The notes under the pieces: model-generated | The model's input: only the letters and a program-made list of their open reading frames with translations | Databases searched by the model: none | What the model was told of the DNA's origin: nothing | Position numbers and translations under genes: made by a program | NCBI GenBank assembly: GCA_000431795.1 | Contig: FR887373.1 | Location: forward strand, 1-29,985 | Direction: 5' to 3' | DNA from: Clostridium sp. CAG:302 | GTDB lineage: Bacteria; Bacillota_I; Bacilli_A; RF39; UBA660 | Length of the DNA: 29,985 nt | Shown here: positions 1 to 6,892 of the stretch, piece by piece | Position numbering within the stretch: the stretch's first letter is position 1 | Layout: every line of letters starts with the position of its first letter

Positions 1-272
1 AGGGTCTTGTTTTACCTCAAAGTGTTGGTGGTAATTTATTTTTAGATAACTTGACTAGTGCAGAGGGTCTTGTTTTACCTCAAAGTGTTGGTGGTAGTTT
101 GAATTTAAGTGGACTAACTAGTGCTAATGGTCTTGTTTTACCTTATGACTTTAATTTAAATAAGTTAATATGTCCAAGTTACATTAAAAATGAAATATTA
201 CAAAATCCTGATAAATATTTTAGAAAACCTCCTAGTGAAGAAGAAAACATAAGTGTACATCATAAAAGATAA
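1..272 (+). CDS. C-terminal end of a beta-solenoid repeat protein (partial)
   Basis: The frame beginning at base 3 is open to the window edge, so this is the 3' end of a longer gene; the TTG at 51 is only an internal codon. The visible protein has three tandem units of 21 residues starting at bases 3, 66 and 129, each of the type GLVLPQSVGGxLxL followed by xxLTSAx. Two short LxL strands per turn suggest a leucine-rich or beta-solenoid fold; this is inferred from periodicity. The DNA of the units is also nearly identical, pointing to recent repeat expansion. A non-repetitive tail of about 40 residues, lysine-rich and ending HHKR, closes the protein with no visible anchor or sorting motif. Function is unknown; surface or phage-associated proteins are possible. 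A terminator-like hairpin starts 5 bases after the stop. Confidence 0.7.
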   Translation, partial: GLVLPQSVGGNLFLDNLTSAEGLVLPQSVGGSLNLSGLTSANGLVLPYDFNLNKLICPSYIKNEILQNPDKYFRKPPSEEENISVHHKR

Positions 273-276
273 ACTT

Positions 277-359
277 AAAATTGAAGACTACAGGCTTCAA
301 TTTTTTCATTAAAGACCTTAGGCTTTAATGATAGTGAAGAGACTATAGGCTCTGAACTA
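277..359 (+). repeat. Cluster of three constant-loop hairpins (family copy 1)
   Basis: Three consecutive hairpins share an almost constant 8-nt loop. The first is a 10-bp perfect stem at 277-286/295-304 with loop ACTACAGG, followed by a T run (301-306), so it may terminate the upstream gene. The second is an 8-bp perfect stem at 307-314/323-330 with loop ACCTTAGG. The third, 332-341/350-359, has loop ACTATAGG and four pairs on each side of a tandem G.A/A.G mismatch. Related clusters lie at 5970-6061, 10749-10831 and 20178-20260. Stem sequences differ but stay complementary, so structure and loop appear to be what is kept. I do not recognise the family. Confidence 0.7.
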
Positions 360-396
360 ATAATATACAATTGTTTGCTTTTTTATATTATTCTTA

Positions 397-425
397 TTTA
401 CTAAAAGTAATTTATATGTTATACT
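397..425 (+). promoter_or_regulatory. Promoter of rmuC
   Basis: TTTACT (397-402) and TATACT (420-425) are separated by exactly 17 bases. The -10 is preceded by TGT, giving an extended -10. GGAGGT follows at about 441, a normal distance before the rmuC ATG. Confidence 0.6.
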
Positions 426-452
426 TTTATATGTAAATATGGAGGTAATAAA

Positions 453-1523
453 ATGTTAGATTATATTATTATAGGACTATTAATAATAGTTATTATACTT
501 GTTATTATAGCAATTAGTAAAAATGTTAATGAAGGAAAAATCACAGAAAGATTAGGTACTTTAGAAACTACTACAGTGAAAGAATTATCTAGTTTTCAAA
601 TAGATATAATGAAAACTATGAATGATAATTTTAATGGACTTAACGATAGAATGGAAAAGAAACTTACACAAATTAATGACAAAGTAAATGAAAGATTAGA
701 TGATAACTTTGCTAAAACCAATAGAACATTTACTAATATATTAGAAAGATTATCTAAAATAGACGAGGCCCAAAAGAAAATAGATACTTTATCTACAGAT
801 ATTGTTTCACTACAAAGTATTTTAACTGATAAAAAGAGTAGAGGCATTTTTGGTGAAATTAATCTTAAACATATCTTAGTTAGTATATTTGGTGAAAAAA
901 ATGATAATGTATATAGACTTCAGTATACTTTCCCTAATACCACTATTGCGGATGCAGTTATATTTGCTCCTGAGCCACTTGGCACTGTTGCAATTGATTC
1001 AAAGTTTCCTTTGGAGCATTATCAAAAAATGGTAGATAAAAATCTTCCTCAAGTAGATAGAAATATAGCAGAAAAAGAATTTAAAATAGATGTTAAGAAA
1101 CATATTGATGCAATTGCTAGTAAATATATTATACCTGGAGTTACTTCTGATCAGGCTATTATGTTTTTACCTGCGGAAGCATTATTCGCTGAGATAAATG
1201 CTTATCATACTGATTTAATAGAATATGCTCATAAAAGAAGAGTATGGATATGTTCTCCTACTACATTAATTAGTACTTTTACTATTATTGAGGTACTTCT
1301 TAAGAATATGGAAAGAGATAAATATGCAAGTATTATTCATGATGAATTAAATAAACTTGGTATTGAATTTGGTAGATATAAAGAAAGATGGGATAAACTT
1401 TCTAGAAGTATTGAAACTGTTAATAAAGATATAGAAAATATTCATGTAACTACTGATAAAATAAGTAAAAGATTTGACTCTATTAGTAAAGTAGAACTGG
1501 GAGACAAAAAAGAAATAGAATAA
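453..1523 (+). CDS. rmuC: DNA recombination protein RmuC
   Basis: RmuC-family protein of 356 residues. It has an N-terminal membrane segment (about residues 4-23), a long coiled-coil region rich in Lys, Glu and Asn (about 28-125), then the conserved RmuC domain. That domain includes GEINLKHIL near residue 135 and VAIDSKFPLEHY near 180; the DSK there matches the D-x-K part of the PD-(D/E)xK-like core ascribed to the family. In E. coli rmuC affects recombination at inverted repeats and is thought to be a nuclease; the exact activity is not well established. The start is supported by GGAGGT 7-8 bases upstream. Two small genes follow on the same strand, possibly co-transcribed. Confidence 0.93.
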   Translation: MLDYIIIGLLIIVIILVIIAISKNVNEGKITERLGTLETTTVKELSSFQIDIMKTMNDNFNGLNDRMEKKLTQINDKVNERLDDNFAKTNRTFTNILERLSKIDEAQKKIDTLSTDIVSLQSILTDKKSRGIFGEINLKHILVSIFGEKNDNVYRLQYTFPNTTIADAVIFAPEPLGTVAIDSKFPLEHYQKMVDKNLPQVDRNIAEKEFKIDVKKHIDAIASKYIIPGVTSDQAIMFLPAEALFAEINAYHTDLIEYAHKRRVWICSPTTLISTFTIIEVLLKNMERDKYASIIHDELNKLGIEFGRYKERWDKLSRSIETVNKDIENIHVTTDKISKRFDSISKVELGDKKEIE

Positions 1524-1577
1524 TTAAAAACTCTTAATAATATCTTATTATTTGAATAAATTTAAATGAGGGATATT

Positions 1578-1787
1578 ATGATAAGAGTTTTTTTCTTTTT
1601 ACTTGGATTTGGTCTTATGGTAATTGGATGTAGTTTTATCATATTATATCTAAATTTAACCACTATGGGGTATAATTTTTTAGAATATGTTAATTTTATT
1701 ATAAGAAGAATAGAATGCTACTTTAGTATTATTGGCTTTATAATTATGATTTTATCTATTACTTTGAAAGGGGATTATAGAAAATGA
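1578..1787 (+). CDS. Small two-helix membrane protein
   Basis: A protein of 69 residues with two hydrophobic segments (about residues 3-25 and 47-65) joined by a short loop containing Arg-Arg. I do not recognise a family. An in-frame ATG occurs at 1566, but GAGGGA at 1568-1573 lies 5 bases before the ATG at 1578 and would overlap the upper start, so 1578 is preferred. The gene ends in TGA inside an ATGA overlap with the next gene at 1784, indicating translational coupling. This stop also shows that TGA is a termination codon here. Confidence 0.7.
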   Translation: MIRVFFFLLGFGLMVIGCSFIILYLNLTTMGYNFLEYVNFIIRRIECYFSIIGFIIMILSITLKGDYRK

Positions 1788-2410
1788 ATTATATTTATGA
1801 TATAGTACTTAATTTTAATAAAGAATATTATAACTTCTTTGAATGGAATAAAAGAGATAATATTGTTAATGTAAAGAAAATACCATTATTTCTTGTTAAT
1901 AATGATACCTTTAAAATGTTTAAATATGATAATGTAACTGTAAGTAGTGATTTTATTAATTTAATTAAAGATAAAACTTATACTTATTCTAGAATTAAGA
2001 TAGGTAATACTTCTTTAATAACTAATGGTAAAGAAGTTATTGCAGTACTCTTTAATGATAAGGGTGAACTTATTAAAAGAAGTAGTCTTTTGTTAGATGA
2101 AGAAGAAGAGGTATTAAATGAAACTTCTAATGATAGTATTTATAATATTGATATTGTTAAATCCTCAAGAAATAAGATTTCTTTTGTAAATAGAAGTCAA
2201 AAAGAAAAGAAGAACTTTTTAATTAAATATATTAATAAGGAGAATAATCTTACTAATTTAAAATATTTATATTATGATTATTTTGAAAAAGAAGATGATA
2301 ATATTAATAATATTAAAAAGTCTTTAATTAATGAAATTAAATATAATTGGAATAATAAGTTAGATGATTTATATGAAACTGTCAAAATATTTAAAAAGAT
2401 TAAAAATTAA
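1784..2410 (+). CDS. DUF3603-like cytoplasmic protein
   Basis: A 208-residue soluble protein. The N-terminal part (YDIVLNFN, then FFEWNKRDNIVNVKKIPLFLV and later NGKEVIAVLFNDKGELIKRSSLLLDEE) resembles the Bacillus DUF3603 family, whose members begin with a YD-V-N stretch followed by FHEWRKDDSIE and a PLL motif. The assignment is from memory of the pattern, not a search. The C-terminal half is Lys/Asn-rich and probably helical. No catalytic motif is visible. It overlaps the preceding small membrane gene by 4 bases (ATGA), so the two are likely co-translated. A 7-bp hairpin follows the stop. Confidence 0.6.
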   Translation: MNYIYDIVLNFNKEYYNFFEWNKRDNIVNVKKIPLFLVNNDTFKMFKYDNVTVSSDFINLIKDKTYTYSRIKIGNTSLITNGKEVIAVLFNDKGELIKRSSLLLDEEEEVLNETSNDSIYNIDIVKSSRNKISFVNRSQKEKKNFLIKYINKENNLTNLKYLYYDYFEKEDDNINNIKKSLINEIKYNWNNKLDDLYETVKIFKKIKN

Positions 2411-2436
2411 AAGAAGGGTTATTTCTTCTTTATTTA
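2410..2436. terminator. Bidirectional terminator between convergent genes
   Basis: AAAGAAG (2410-2416) pairs with CTTCTTT (2425-2431) around an 8-base loop. T-rich sequence follows on the plus strand, and T-rich sequence also follows on the minus strand. It lies between the converging DUF3603-like gene and the serine hydrolase gene. Confidence 0.55.
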
Positions 2437-3251
2437 TTATTTATAAATTTATGTATTTTATGTAACTCTTTAGCAGTATTATTTACAAATTCTTCTTTAT
2501 CATCACATTTAAATTTTTGAGTTAAAATTATCATGTAATATGGATTTTCTGCATCTACATAACCAGCCTCATGGTAAGCAATATCCCAACTACCATATTT
2601 TTTAACAAAATTATTATTTTCAATTGATTCTGGTAATACTATACTAAATGATGGATTACTAAGCCAATTATAAAAGTCTTGTCCATATTTACTTTTATTA
2701 ATAAAGTCTCTTACTTTCTTCCAGTATATTGCCATATCATCACAATTTATTAATCCAAATAAATCTTTTCCTTCCATTGTATGGAGTGCTCCAAGTGATT
2801 TACCATATTTTTCTAAGTTTTCTTTTCCAACATAATTAACAAGTTTTATATATGCAGTATTATCACTTTCTGTTATTGTTAATCTAATTAAATCTTTAAT
2901 AGTGTAATATGTATCTTGCTTTTGAAATTTAATGATTCCAGTATCTTGTTTTAAATCATTCATAGTTACTAAAAGAGTATCCTCTAGTGATATTTTTTTG
3001 TTTTCAGCCATTTCTAATAACATTACGCACACTAATATTTTAATACTTGAAGCAGCATAGAATAGTATATCTGAATTGTATGATAATATACTTCCAGTAT
3101 TTATGTCTTCGTAGTAATAGGCCACTTTTTCTTTTTGTTTGAGATACATTGTATTTAGTTCTAAATAATATTTTTTTAATTCTTCTTGTTTATCTTTTAA
3201 TGTTTCTGAAACATTCTTTAGTTCGCAATTCATATTTATCTTATAATTCAT
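2430..3251 (-). CDS. Class A beta-lactamase-fold serine hydrolase without signal peptide
   Basis: A 273-residue protein with the active-site pattern of class A beta-lactamase-like serine hydrolases: SxxK in AASSIKI, SDN in ITESDNTAY, and a KxG-like triad in VKKYGSW before the IAYHEAGYV strand (the usual KTG is KYG here). An upstream in-frame ATG exists at 3299, but AAAGGA sits 8 bases before the ATG at 3251, which is chosen. With that start there is no signal peptide or membrane segment: the N-terminus is hydrophilic and helical. Most relatives act outside the cell on peptidoglycan-like or beta-lactam substrates, so the location and substrate here are open. It is downstream of the DUF1003 gene but separated from it by a terminator. 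Confidence 0.75.
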   Translation of the reverse strand: MNYKINMNCELKNVSETLKDKQEELKKYYLELNTMYLKQKEKVAYYYEDINTGSILSYNSDILFYAASSIKILVCVMLLEMAENKKISLEDTLLVTMNDLKQDTGIIKFQKQDTYYTIKDLIRLTITESDNTAYIKLVNYVGKENLEKYGKSLGALHTMEGKDLFGLINCDDMAIYWKKVRDFINKSKYGQDFYNWLSNPSFSIVLPESIENNNFVKKYGSWDIAYHEAGYVDAENPYYMIILTQKFKCDDKEEFVNNTAKELHKIHKFINNK

Positions 3252-3301
3252 AACATCAGTCCTTTCATATCTAATTATATCATATTTTAAAATTTTCATG
3301 A

Positions 3302-3337
3302 AAAAAATGATACTTAATGTACCATTTTATTTGTTAT
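3302..3337 (-). terminator. Terminator of the DUF1003 gene, copy A of a 36-nt direct repeat
   Basis: Read on the minus strand, AAATGGTAC and GTATCATTT form a 9-bp stem with one G-U pair around ATTAA, followed by a T run. The 36 bases including the last two codons and stop of the gene are identical to 3900-3935. Confidence 0.8.
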
Positions 3338-3830
3338 TTTCTTCGAGCAATTTTATAATCTTTTTTTGGTTACTTTGAAGTTCTTTTATTTGTTCATGTA
3401 GCACTTCAAGTATTAGTTCACTTTTTAAATCCGTCTTATAATCATTTAAACTTCTTAAACTATCTTTTTTAGCCGCTCTATTTTGACTCATCATAATTAT
3501 TGGTGCTTGAAGAGCCGCTATACATGATAATATTAGATTGAGTAGAATAAATGGATATGGATCTACATTTACTATCATTAAGTAATTAATTATCATCCAC
3601 AGTATAAGAAATATGCAAAATACTATAATAAACCCCCATGATCCTGCTACTGCAGTAACTTTGTCGGCCAATTTATCCCCTAAACTTCTTTTGGCATCTT
3701 CTTCTTTATCTGAGTCAATGGCTATTGGACTATCCAAAAGCATTTCAACAAGTTCATCTTCATCCTTAATATCAAAATCTTTATTTAGTAATAATTTTAC
3801 TAAGTTGTCTTTTCTTTTATTTACTTCCAT
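3327..3830 (-). CDS. DUF1003 family membrane protein
   Basis: A 167-residue protein with the DUF1003 signature LNLILSCIAALQAPIIMMSQNRAAKKDSLRS, in which the second membrane helix runs into the conserved QAP-IMMSQNR-AKKD segment. Two membrane helices lie at about residues 64-84 and 90-112. The N-terminal 55 residues are acidic and soluble, and the C-terminal 45 form a probable coiled coil. The family is widespread and its function is unknown. An upstream ATG at 3842 is possible, but GGAGGTAACT immediately before the ATG at 3830 is a textbook ribosome binding site and overlaps the first candidate, so 3830 is used. Confidence 0.88.
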   Translation of the reverse strand: MEVNKRKDNLVKLLLNKDFDIKDEDELVEMLLDSPIAIDSDKEEDAKRSLGDKLADKVTAVAGSWGFIIVFCIFLILWMIINYLMIVNVDPYPFILLNLILSCIAALQAPIIMMSQNRAAKKDSLRSLNDYKTDLKSELILEVLHEQIKELQSNQKKIIKLLEENNK

Positions 3831-3899
3831 AGTTACCTCCATTTTTTATAATTTATCATATTTTAATTTTAACACTTTATTTAGATGTTGTAAACTACT

Positions 3900-3935
3900 A
3901 AAAAATGATACTTAATGTACCATTTTATTTGTTAT
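3900..3935 (-). terminator. Terminator of the foldase gene, copy B of the 36-nt direct repeat
   Basis: Identical over 36 bases to 3302-3337: same 9-bp stem with one G-U pair, ATTAA loop and T run on the minus strand. It covers the final codons (AAC AAA TAA) of the upstream minus-strand gene. Confidence 0.8.
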
Positions 3936-5055
3936 ATTGAGATTTATAAGTTTCATACTTCTTTTCTAATACTGTATCAGTAAACTTAAGTTTGGCATCC
4001 TCACGCATTTTATCTAATGCTTTATATTGAACTGAAGTATCTTTTGACTTATGTTCAGAAACTAATGAAGTAATTATTTCTTCTTTTACATCTTTAAGAG
4101 CTGGTTTTTCTTTTTGATCTATTCTATATATTACATGATATCCATAAGAAGTTTGAACTGGCTCTTTAGTATAAGAATTATTTTCTAGTTTTTGCATTGC
4201 TTCCATATAAGCAGATTCAAGACTAGCATTATATGCTTTATATCCTAGTTCTTCATATGTTATTTTATCCTTATATTCATCTTTTACTTCATCAAATGAT
4301 TTGCCTTCATTTAATTTAGTAATTATTTCTTTAGCTAAATTTTCAGCTTCTTTCTTTTCTTCATCAGTAGCACTGCTACTAACTTTTACTAAAATGTGTT
4401 TGGTATTGATATCTCCATATACCTTATCTTCATAGTACTTTTCTATTTCTTTATCAGTAATTTGTTCTTTTATATAATCATCAGTATACTGTGTTCTTCT
4501 ATATTGAAGTCTTAAGTATTCAATAAATGCCCTTTCACTACCAAAGCCACTTTTAGTTAAGAATTCTTCTTTACTATATCCATAGTACTGATTATACATA
4601 TTATAATAGTTTTCTGCTTGATCATTTAATTCAGTATTCATCTCATCTGTTTCAGGATATTTTTCTTCAAGTATTTTATTATCTATTATATCTAGTAAAT
4701 TATTTACTGAATAGATTTCTTTCATATCTTCATATAAATCTTCTGCAGTTACAGTTAAACCATCTATACTTGCTACCGGCTCTAAACCATTCTCTAATTT
4801 AGCTATTCTATCTGGCCATATTAGGATTACCACTAGTACTGTGGCAAGCACTCCTCCAATTACTCCATAAATGGCTAATCTATATTTATCTATAAAATCA
4901 TAGAATTTGAATAGTTTATCGTATTCTTTCTTATTAGTATTTTTCTTTTCCTCTTTTTTTACCTCTTTAACTACTTTTTCTTCTTTTTTTTGTTCTGCTT
5001 TGCTTATAACATTTTTCTTAGTACCTTTTTTTGATACTTCTTTTTTATTTGCCAT
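3925..5055 (-). CDS. PrsA-like membrane-anchored peptidyl-prolyl isomerase (PPIC/SurA type)
   Basis: A 376-residue protein of PrsA/SurA architecture: Lys-rich cytosolic tail (about residues 1-50), one membrane helix (about 62-83), a SurA-N-like helical region, and a parvulin domain (about 210-310) recognisable from TKHILVKV, the GKSFDEVKDEY helix and SYGYHVIYRID. A C-terminal helical region follows. There is no lipobox; unlike Bacillus PrsA, a lipoprotein, it seems anchored by an uncleaved signal-anchor. The family folds secreted proteins outside the membrane. An ATG at 5073 is in frame, but AAAGGAG overlaps it and sits 8 bases before the ATG at 5055, which is preferred. It has its own promoter (5086-5114) and terminator. 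Confidence 0.85.
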   Translation of the reverse strand: MANKKEVSKKGTKKNVISKAEQKKEEKVVKEVKKEEKKNTNKKEYDKLFKFYDFIDKYRLAIYGVIGGVLATVLVVILIWPDRIAKLENGLEPVASIDGLTVTAEDLYEDMKEIYSVNNLLDIIDNKILEEKYPETDEMNTELNDQAENYYNMYNQYYGYSKEEFLTKSGFGSERAFIEYLRLQYRRTQYTDDYIKEQITDKEIEKYYEDKVYGDINTKHILVKVSSSATDEEKKEAENLAKEIITKLNEGKSFDEVKDEYKDKITYEELGYKAYNASLESAYMEAMQKLENNSYTKEPVQTSYGYHVIYRIDQKEKPALKDVKEEIITSLVSEHKSKDTSVQYKALDKMREDAKLKFTDTVLEKKYETYKSQYNK

Positions 5056-5085
5056 TTTGTTATCTCCTTTCAAAGTTACATTAAT

Positions 5086-5114
5086 ATAATATCAAAAATA
5101 GGAGAAAATTACAA
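5086..5114 (-). promoter_or_regulatory. Promoter of the PrsA-like gene
   Basis: Read on the minus strand: TTGTAA (5114-5109), 17-base spacer, TATTAT (5091-5086) preceded by TGA, i.e. an extended -10. Confidence 0.55.
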
Positions 5115-5255
5115 TATGATTTTTGAAATATGGGGAAAATAACATATTTTAATTACTTATTTTTAATATATATTTGATTTCATACTAATTAGCCCAGCAC
5201 ACTTTTTATCTTTTTCCATAAAATACTATGAATAGAAAAAAAGGAGGAATGTATT

Positions 5256-5351
5256 ATGAGTAACTGCGGTTCACCTTGCGGCGGATCTAGTGCCGCTATT
5301 GTACTAGTATTATTTATCTTATTAATAATAATACTTGGAGCTTGGATATAA
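5256..5351 (+). CDS. YjcZ-like membrane micropeptide 1
   Basis: An ORF of 31 codons plus stop. The peptide starts MSNCGSPCGGSSAA and continues into one hydrophobic helix rich in Ile, Leu and Val, ending GAWI. A Cys/Gly/Ser-rich head followed by one membrane helix is the pattern of the YjcZ family of tiny proteins in Bacilli, several of which are sporulation-associated. AAGGAGG at 5241-5247 is an excellent ribosome binding site 8 bases before the ATG. A paralogue follows 18 bases downstream. No role can be inferred beyond a single-pass membrane micropeptide. Confidence 0.7.
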   Translation: MSNCGSPCGGSSAAIVLVLFILLIIILGAWI

Positions 5352-5369
5352 TAAAGGAGGTGCATTAAA

Positions 5370-5471
5370 ATGTCTGGAAATAGTTCATGTAAAGGAAATA
5401 ATGGCTTCTTAATTGTTATTGTTTTATATATTCTACTTGCTATTATACTAGGTTCTGCTTTCTTTTATTAA
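5370..5471 (+). CDS. YjcZ-like membrane micropeptide 2
   Basis: An ORF of 33 codons plus stop. The peptide has the head MSGNSSCKGNNG and a single hydrophobic helix with the same ILLAIILG-type core and small-residue exit (GSAFFY) as its neighbour at 5256. AAAGGAGG at about 5353-5360 lies 9 bases before the ATG. The pair is probably a duplicated two-gene operon ending at the UUCG terminator at 5489-5512. A role in membrane or spore biology is possible only by analogy. Confidence 0.68.
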   Translation: MSGNSSCKGNNGFLIVIVLYILLAIILGSAFFY

Positions 5472-5488
5472 AATATCTTAGTTTAGGG

Positions 5489-5512
5489 AAACTATCTTCG
5501 GATAGTTTTTTT
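5489..5512 (+). terminator. UUCG-tetraloop terminator of the micropeptide operon
   Basis: AAACTATC (5489-5496) and GATAGTTT (5501-5508) pair around TTCG, followed by a run of T through 5512. Confidence 0.88.
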
Positions 5513-5535
5513 CTTTATAAAAAGCAGGCTAAAAC

Positions 5536-5892
5536 CTACTTTAACTTATTATATACTTCTTCAAGTGATAATTTTTCTTCATTATTATATTTTGGTATTA
5601 GGTGTAAATGAAAATGTTTTACTTCTTGACCTAAGCCATTATTTTCACAAAGTGATATACCATCATAGTTTAATCTTTCTTTAAGAAGTGCAGCAATTTC
5701 TTTGGCTACCTTTAGTATATGATGTAGTGCTTCTTCATCTATATCAAAAAAATCTTGATAATGTTTCTTTGGTACTATAAGAGTATGTCCTATATGATTA
5801 GGATTTACATCTAAGAATACTTTAACTATCTCATCTTCATATATTGTATATGATGGTATTTCATTATTTATTATTTTGCAAAATATATCCAT
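5536..5892 (-). CDS. HIT family nucleotide hydrolase/transferase
   Basis: A complete 118-residue HIT (histidine triad) protein. The hallmark HFHLHLIP at residues 93-100 has the H-x-H-x-H pattern with His95 as the expected nucleophile. DIFCKIINNEIPSYTIYEDE at the N-terminus and NHIGHTLIVPKKHYQDFFD are typical of the Hint/Fhit-like branch of bacteria. Such enzymes hydrolyse nucleoside phosphoramidates or dinucleotides; the exact substrate cannot be told from the sequence. GGAGG lies 7 bases before the ATG. It is transcribed alone, divergently from the nuclease gene at 6204. Confidence 0.93.
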   Translation of the reverse strand: MDIFCKIINNEIPSYTIYEDEIVKVFLDVNPNHIGHTLIVPKKHYQDFFDIDEEALHHILKVAKEIAALLKERLNYDGISLCENNGLGQEVKHFHLHLIPKYNNEEKLSLEEVYNKLK

Positions 5893-5969
5893 GTTATTAC
5901 CTCCATACTAAGTATAACATTTTTTAAATTATTTTACTATTACTTTATCTAATTTTAGTATATATTAGT

Positions 5970-6061
5970 GGCTTATATATGATAGATATACTGGTATATT
6001 ATTGTTACACTTATTAAGTATAAGTGTAACAATAACACTGGAAGACCTTAGGCTGGAAGTG
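5970..6061 (+). repeat. Constant-loop hairpin cluster with 20-nt box (family copy 2)
   Basis: A 20-nt box at 5970-5989 is identical to 20178-20197. It is followed by a strong hairpin at 5999-6014/6020-6035 (about 16 bp, short AT-rich loop not of the constant type), then a hairpin 6036-6044/6053-6061 with the family loop ACCTTAGG. The last stem has CACT/AGTG outside and AG/CT inside, around a GGA/GGA purine internal loop. The cluster sits between divergent genes, so it is not a simple 3' untranslated region of either. Confidence 0.65.
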
Positions 6062-6168
6062 CATGACATAAAAAGAACTAAGTTAATTTCTTAGTCCATT
6101 TATTGTATGAATATCTGCGAATATTCTAACATTATTATGTAAAATTTAGTATATTTTTATTCATAAGG

Positions 6169-6197
6169 TTAACTTTTTTAAATTTATCTGCTATAAT
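6169..6197 (+). promoter_or_regulatory. Promoter giving an apparently leaderless nuclease mRNA
   Basis: TTAACT (6169-6174), 17-base spacer, TATAAT (6192-6197) preceded by TGC (extended -10). The expected transcription start, about 7 bases after the -10, falls on the ATG at 6204, and no ribosome binding site can fit between. Confidence 0.6.
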
Positions 6198-6203
6198 TTA
6201 GGT

Positions 6204-6878
6204 ATGAGAAGTAGTAAAAAAATACTATTTATTATATTCATGTTTATATTCTTTATTGGTTCTGCTAATGCAAGCAGTAAAGAAAAAGTAACTTTTTCTA
6301 AATGCGTTGATGGAGATACTATTAAAGTAAACATTGATGGTGAAATAAACATAGTTAGAATGCTAGCAATAGATACTCCAGAGTCTGTTCATCCCACTAA
6401 AGGGGTTGAATACTATGGTAAAGAAGCAAGTAATTATACCTGTAATTTAGTTACTAATGCAAAGAAAATAGAACTTGAATATGATAAAAATAGTGATAAA
6501 AAAGATAAATATAATAGAGTTTTAGCTTGGGTATGGGTAGATGATACTTTACTTCAAGATGAACTTGTTAAAAATGGCTATGCAGAGGTTGCTTATTTGT
6601 ATGGTGATTATAAGTATACTAATACTCTAAAGGATCACCAAGCAGTAGCAGAATCCTCTAAAATAGGTATATGGAATGAAGAAGCAAGAAAGGAGTTTGA
6701 TTCAAATAGTAGTTCTAAGAATGATGATAATACTACTGATAATAGTGATAGTTATATTGATTTAAAGAATATGTCCACTAGTGATATTATTATAGTTATA
6801 GGAGTAGTAATTATTGGAATTGTTTTAGGACCCACTATTAAGAAAATTAAAAGAAAAATTAAAAAATATACAAAATAG
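6204..6878 (+). CDS. Secreted, C-terminally anchored thermonuclease (SNase family)
   Basis: A 224-residue staphylococcal-nuclease-like protein. Signal peptide: MRSSKK, hydrophobic core, likely cleavage after SANA (residue 23). The SNase domain spans about residues 28-150 and keeps Asp38, Arg52, Asp57 and Glu60 (VDGDT, VRMLAIDTPE) and the second catalytic Arg in KYNRVLAWVW, so it should be an active Ca-dependent DNA/RNA phosphodiesterase. A low-complexity Ser/Asn/Asp linker leads to a C-terminal membrane helix (about 196-213) and a basic tail, which would hold the enzyme on the outer face of the membrane. A role in nucleotide scavenging is plausible. There is no ribosome binding site before the ATG; the next in-frame ATG (6240) would destroy the signal peptide. 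Confidence 0.9.
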   Translation: MRSSKKILFIIFMFIFFIGSANASSKEKVTFSKCVDGDTIKVNIDGEINIVRMLAIDTPESVHPTKGVEYYGKEASNYTCNLVTNAKKIELEYDKNSDKKDKYNRVLAWVWVDDTLLQDELVKNGYAEVAYLYGDYKYTNTLKDHQAVAESSKIGIWNEEARKEFDSNSSSKNDDNTTDNSDSYIDLKNMSTSDIIIVIGVVIIGIVLGPTIKKIKRKIKKYTK

Positions 6879-6892
6879 AAAGGAATGTTAAT

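Noticed and set aside
277..359. Hairpin cluster as a CRISPR array
   Set aside because: Only the loop is repeated; stems differ, spacing is not regular, and no cas gene is present.
3613..3915. 100-codon ORF on the plus strand opposite the DUF1003 gene
   Set aside because: Ser/Leu-rich composition of an antisense shadow; the minus strand has a recognised family and ribosome binding site.
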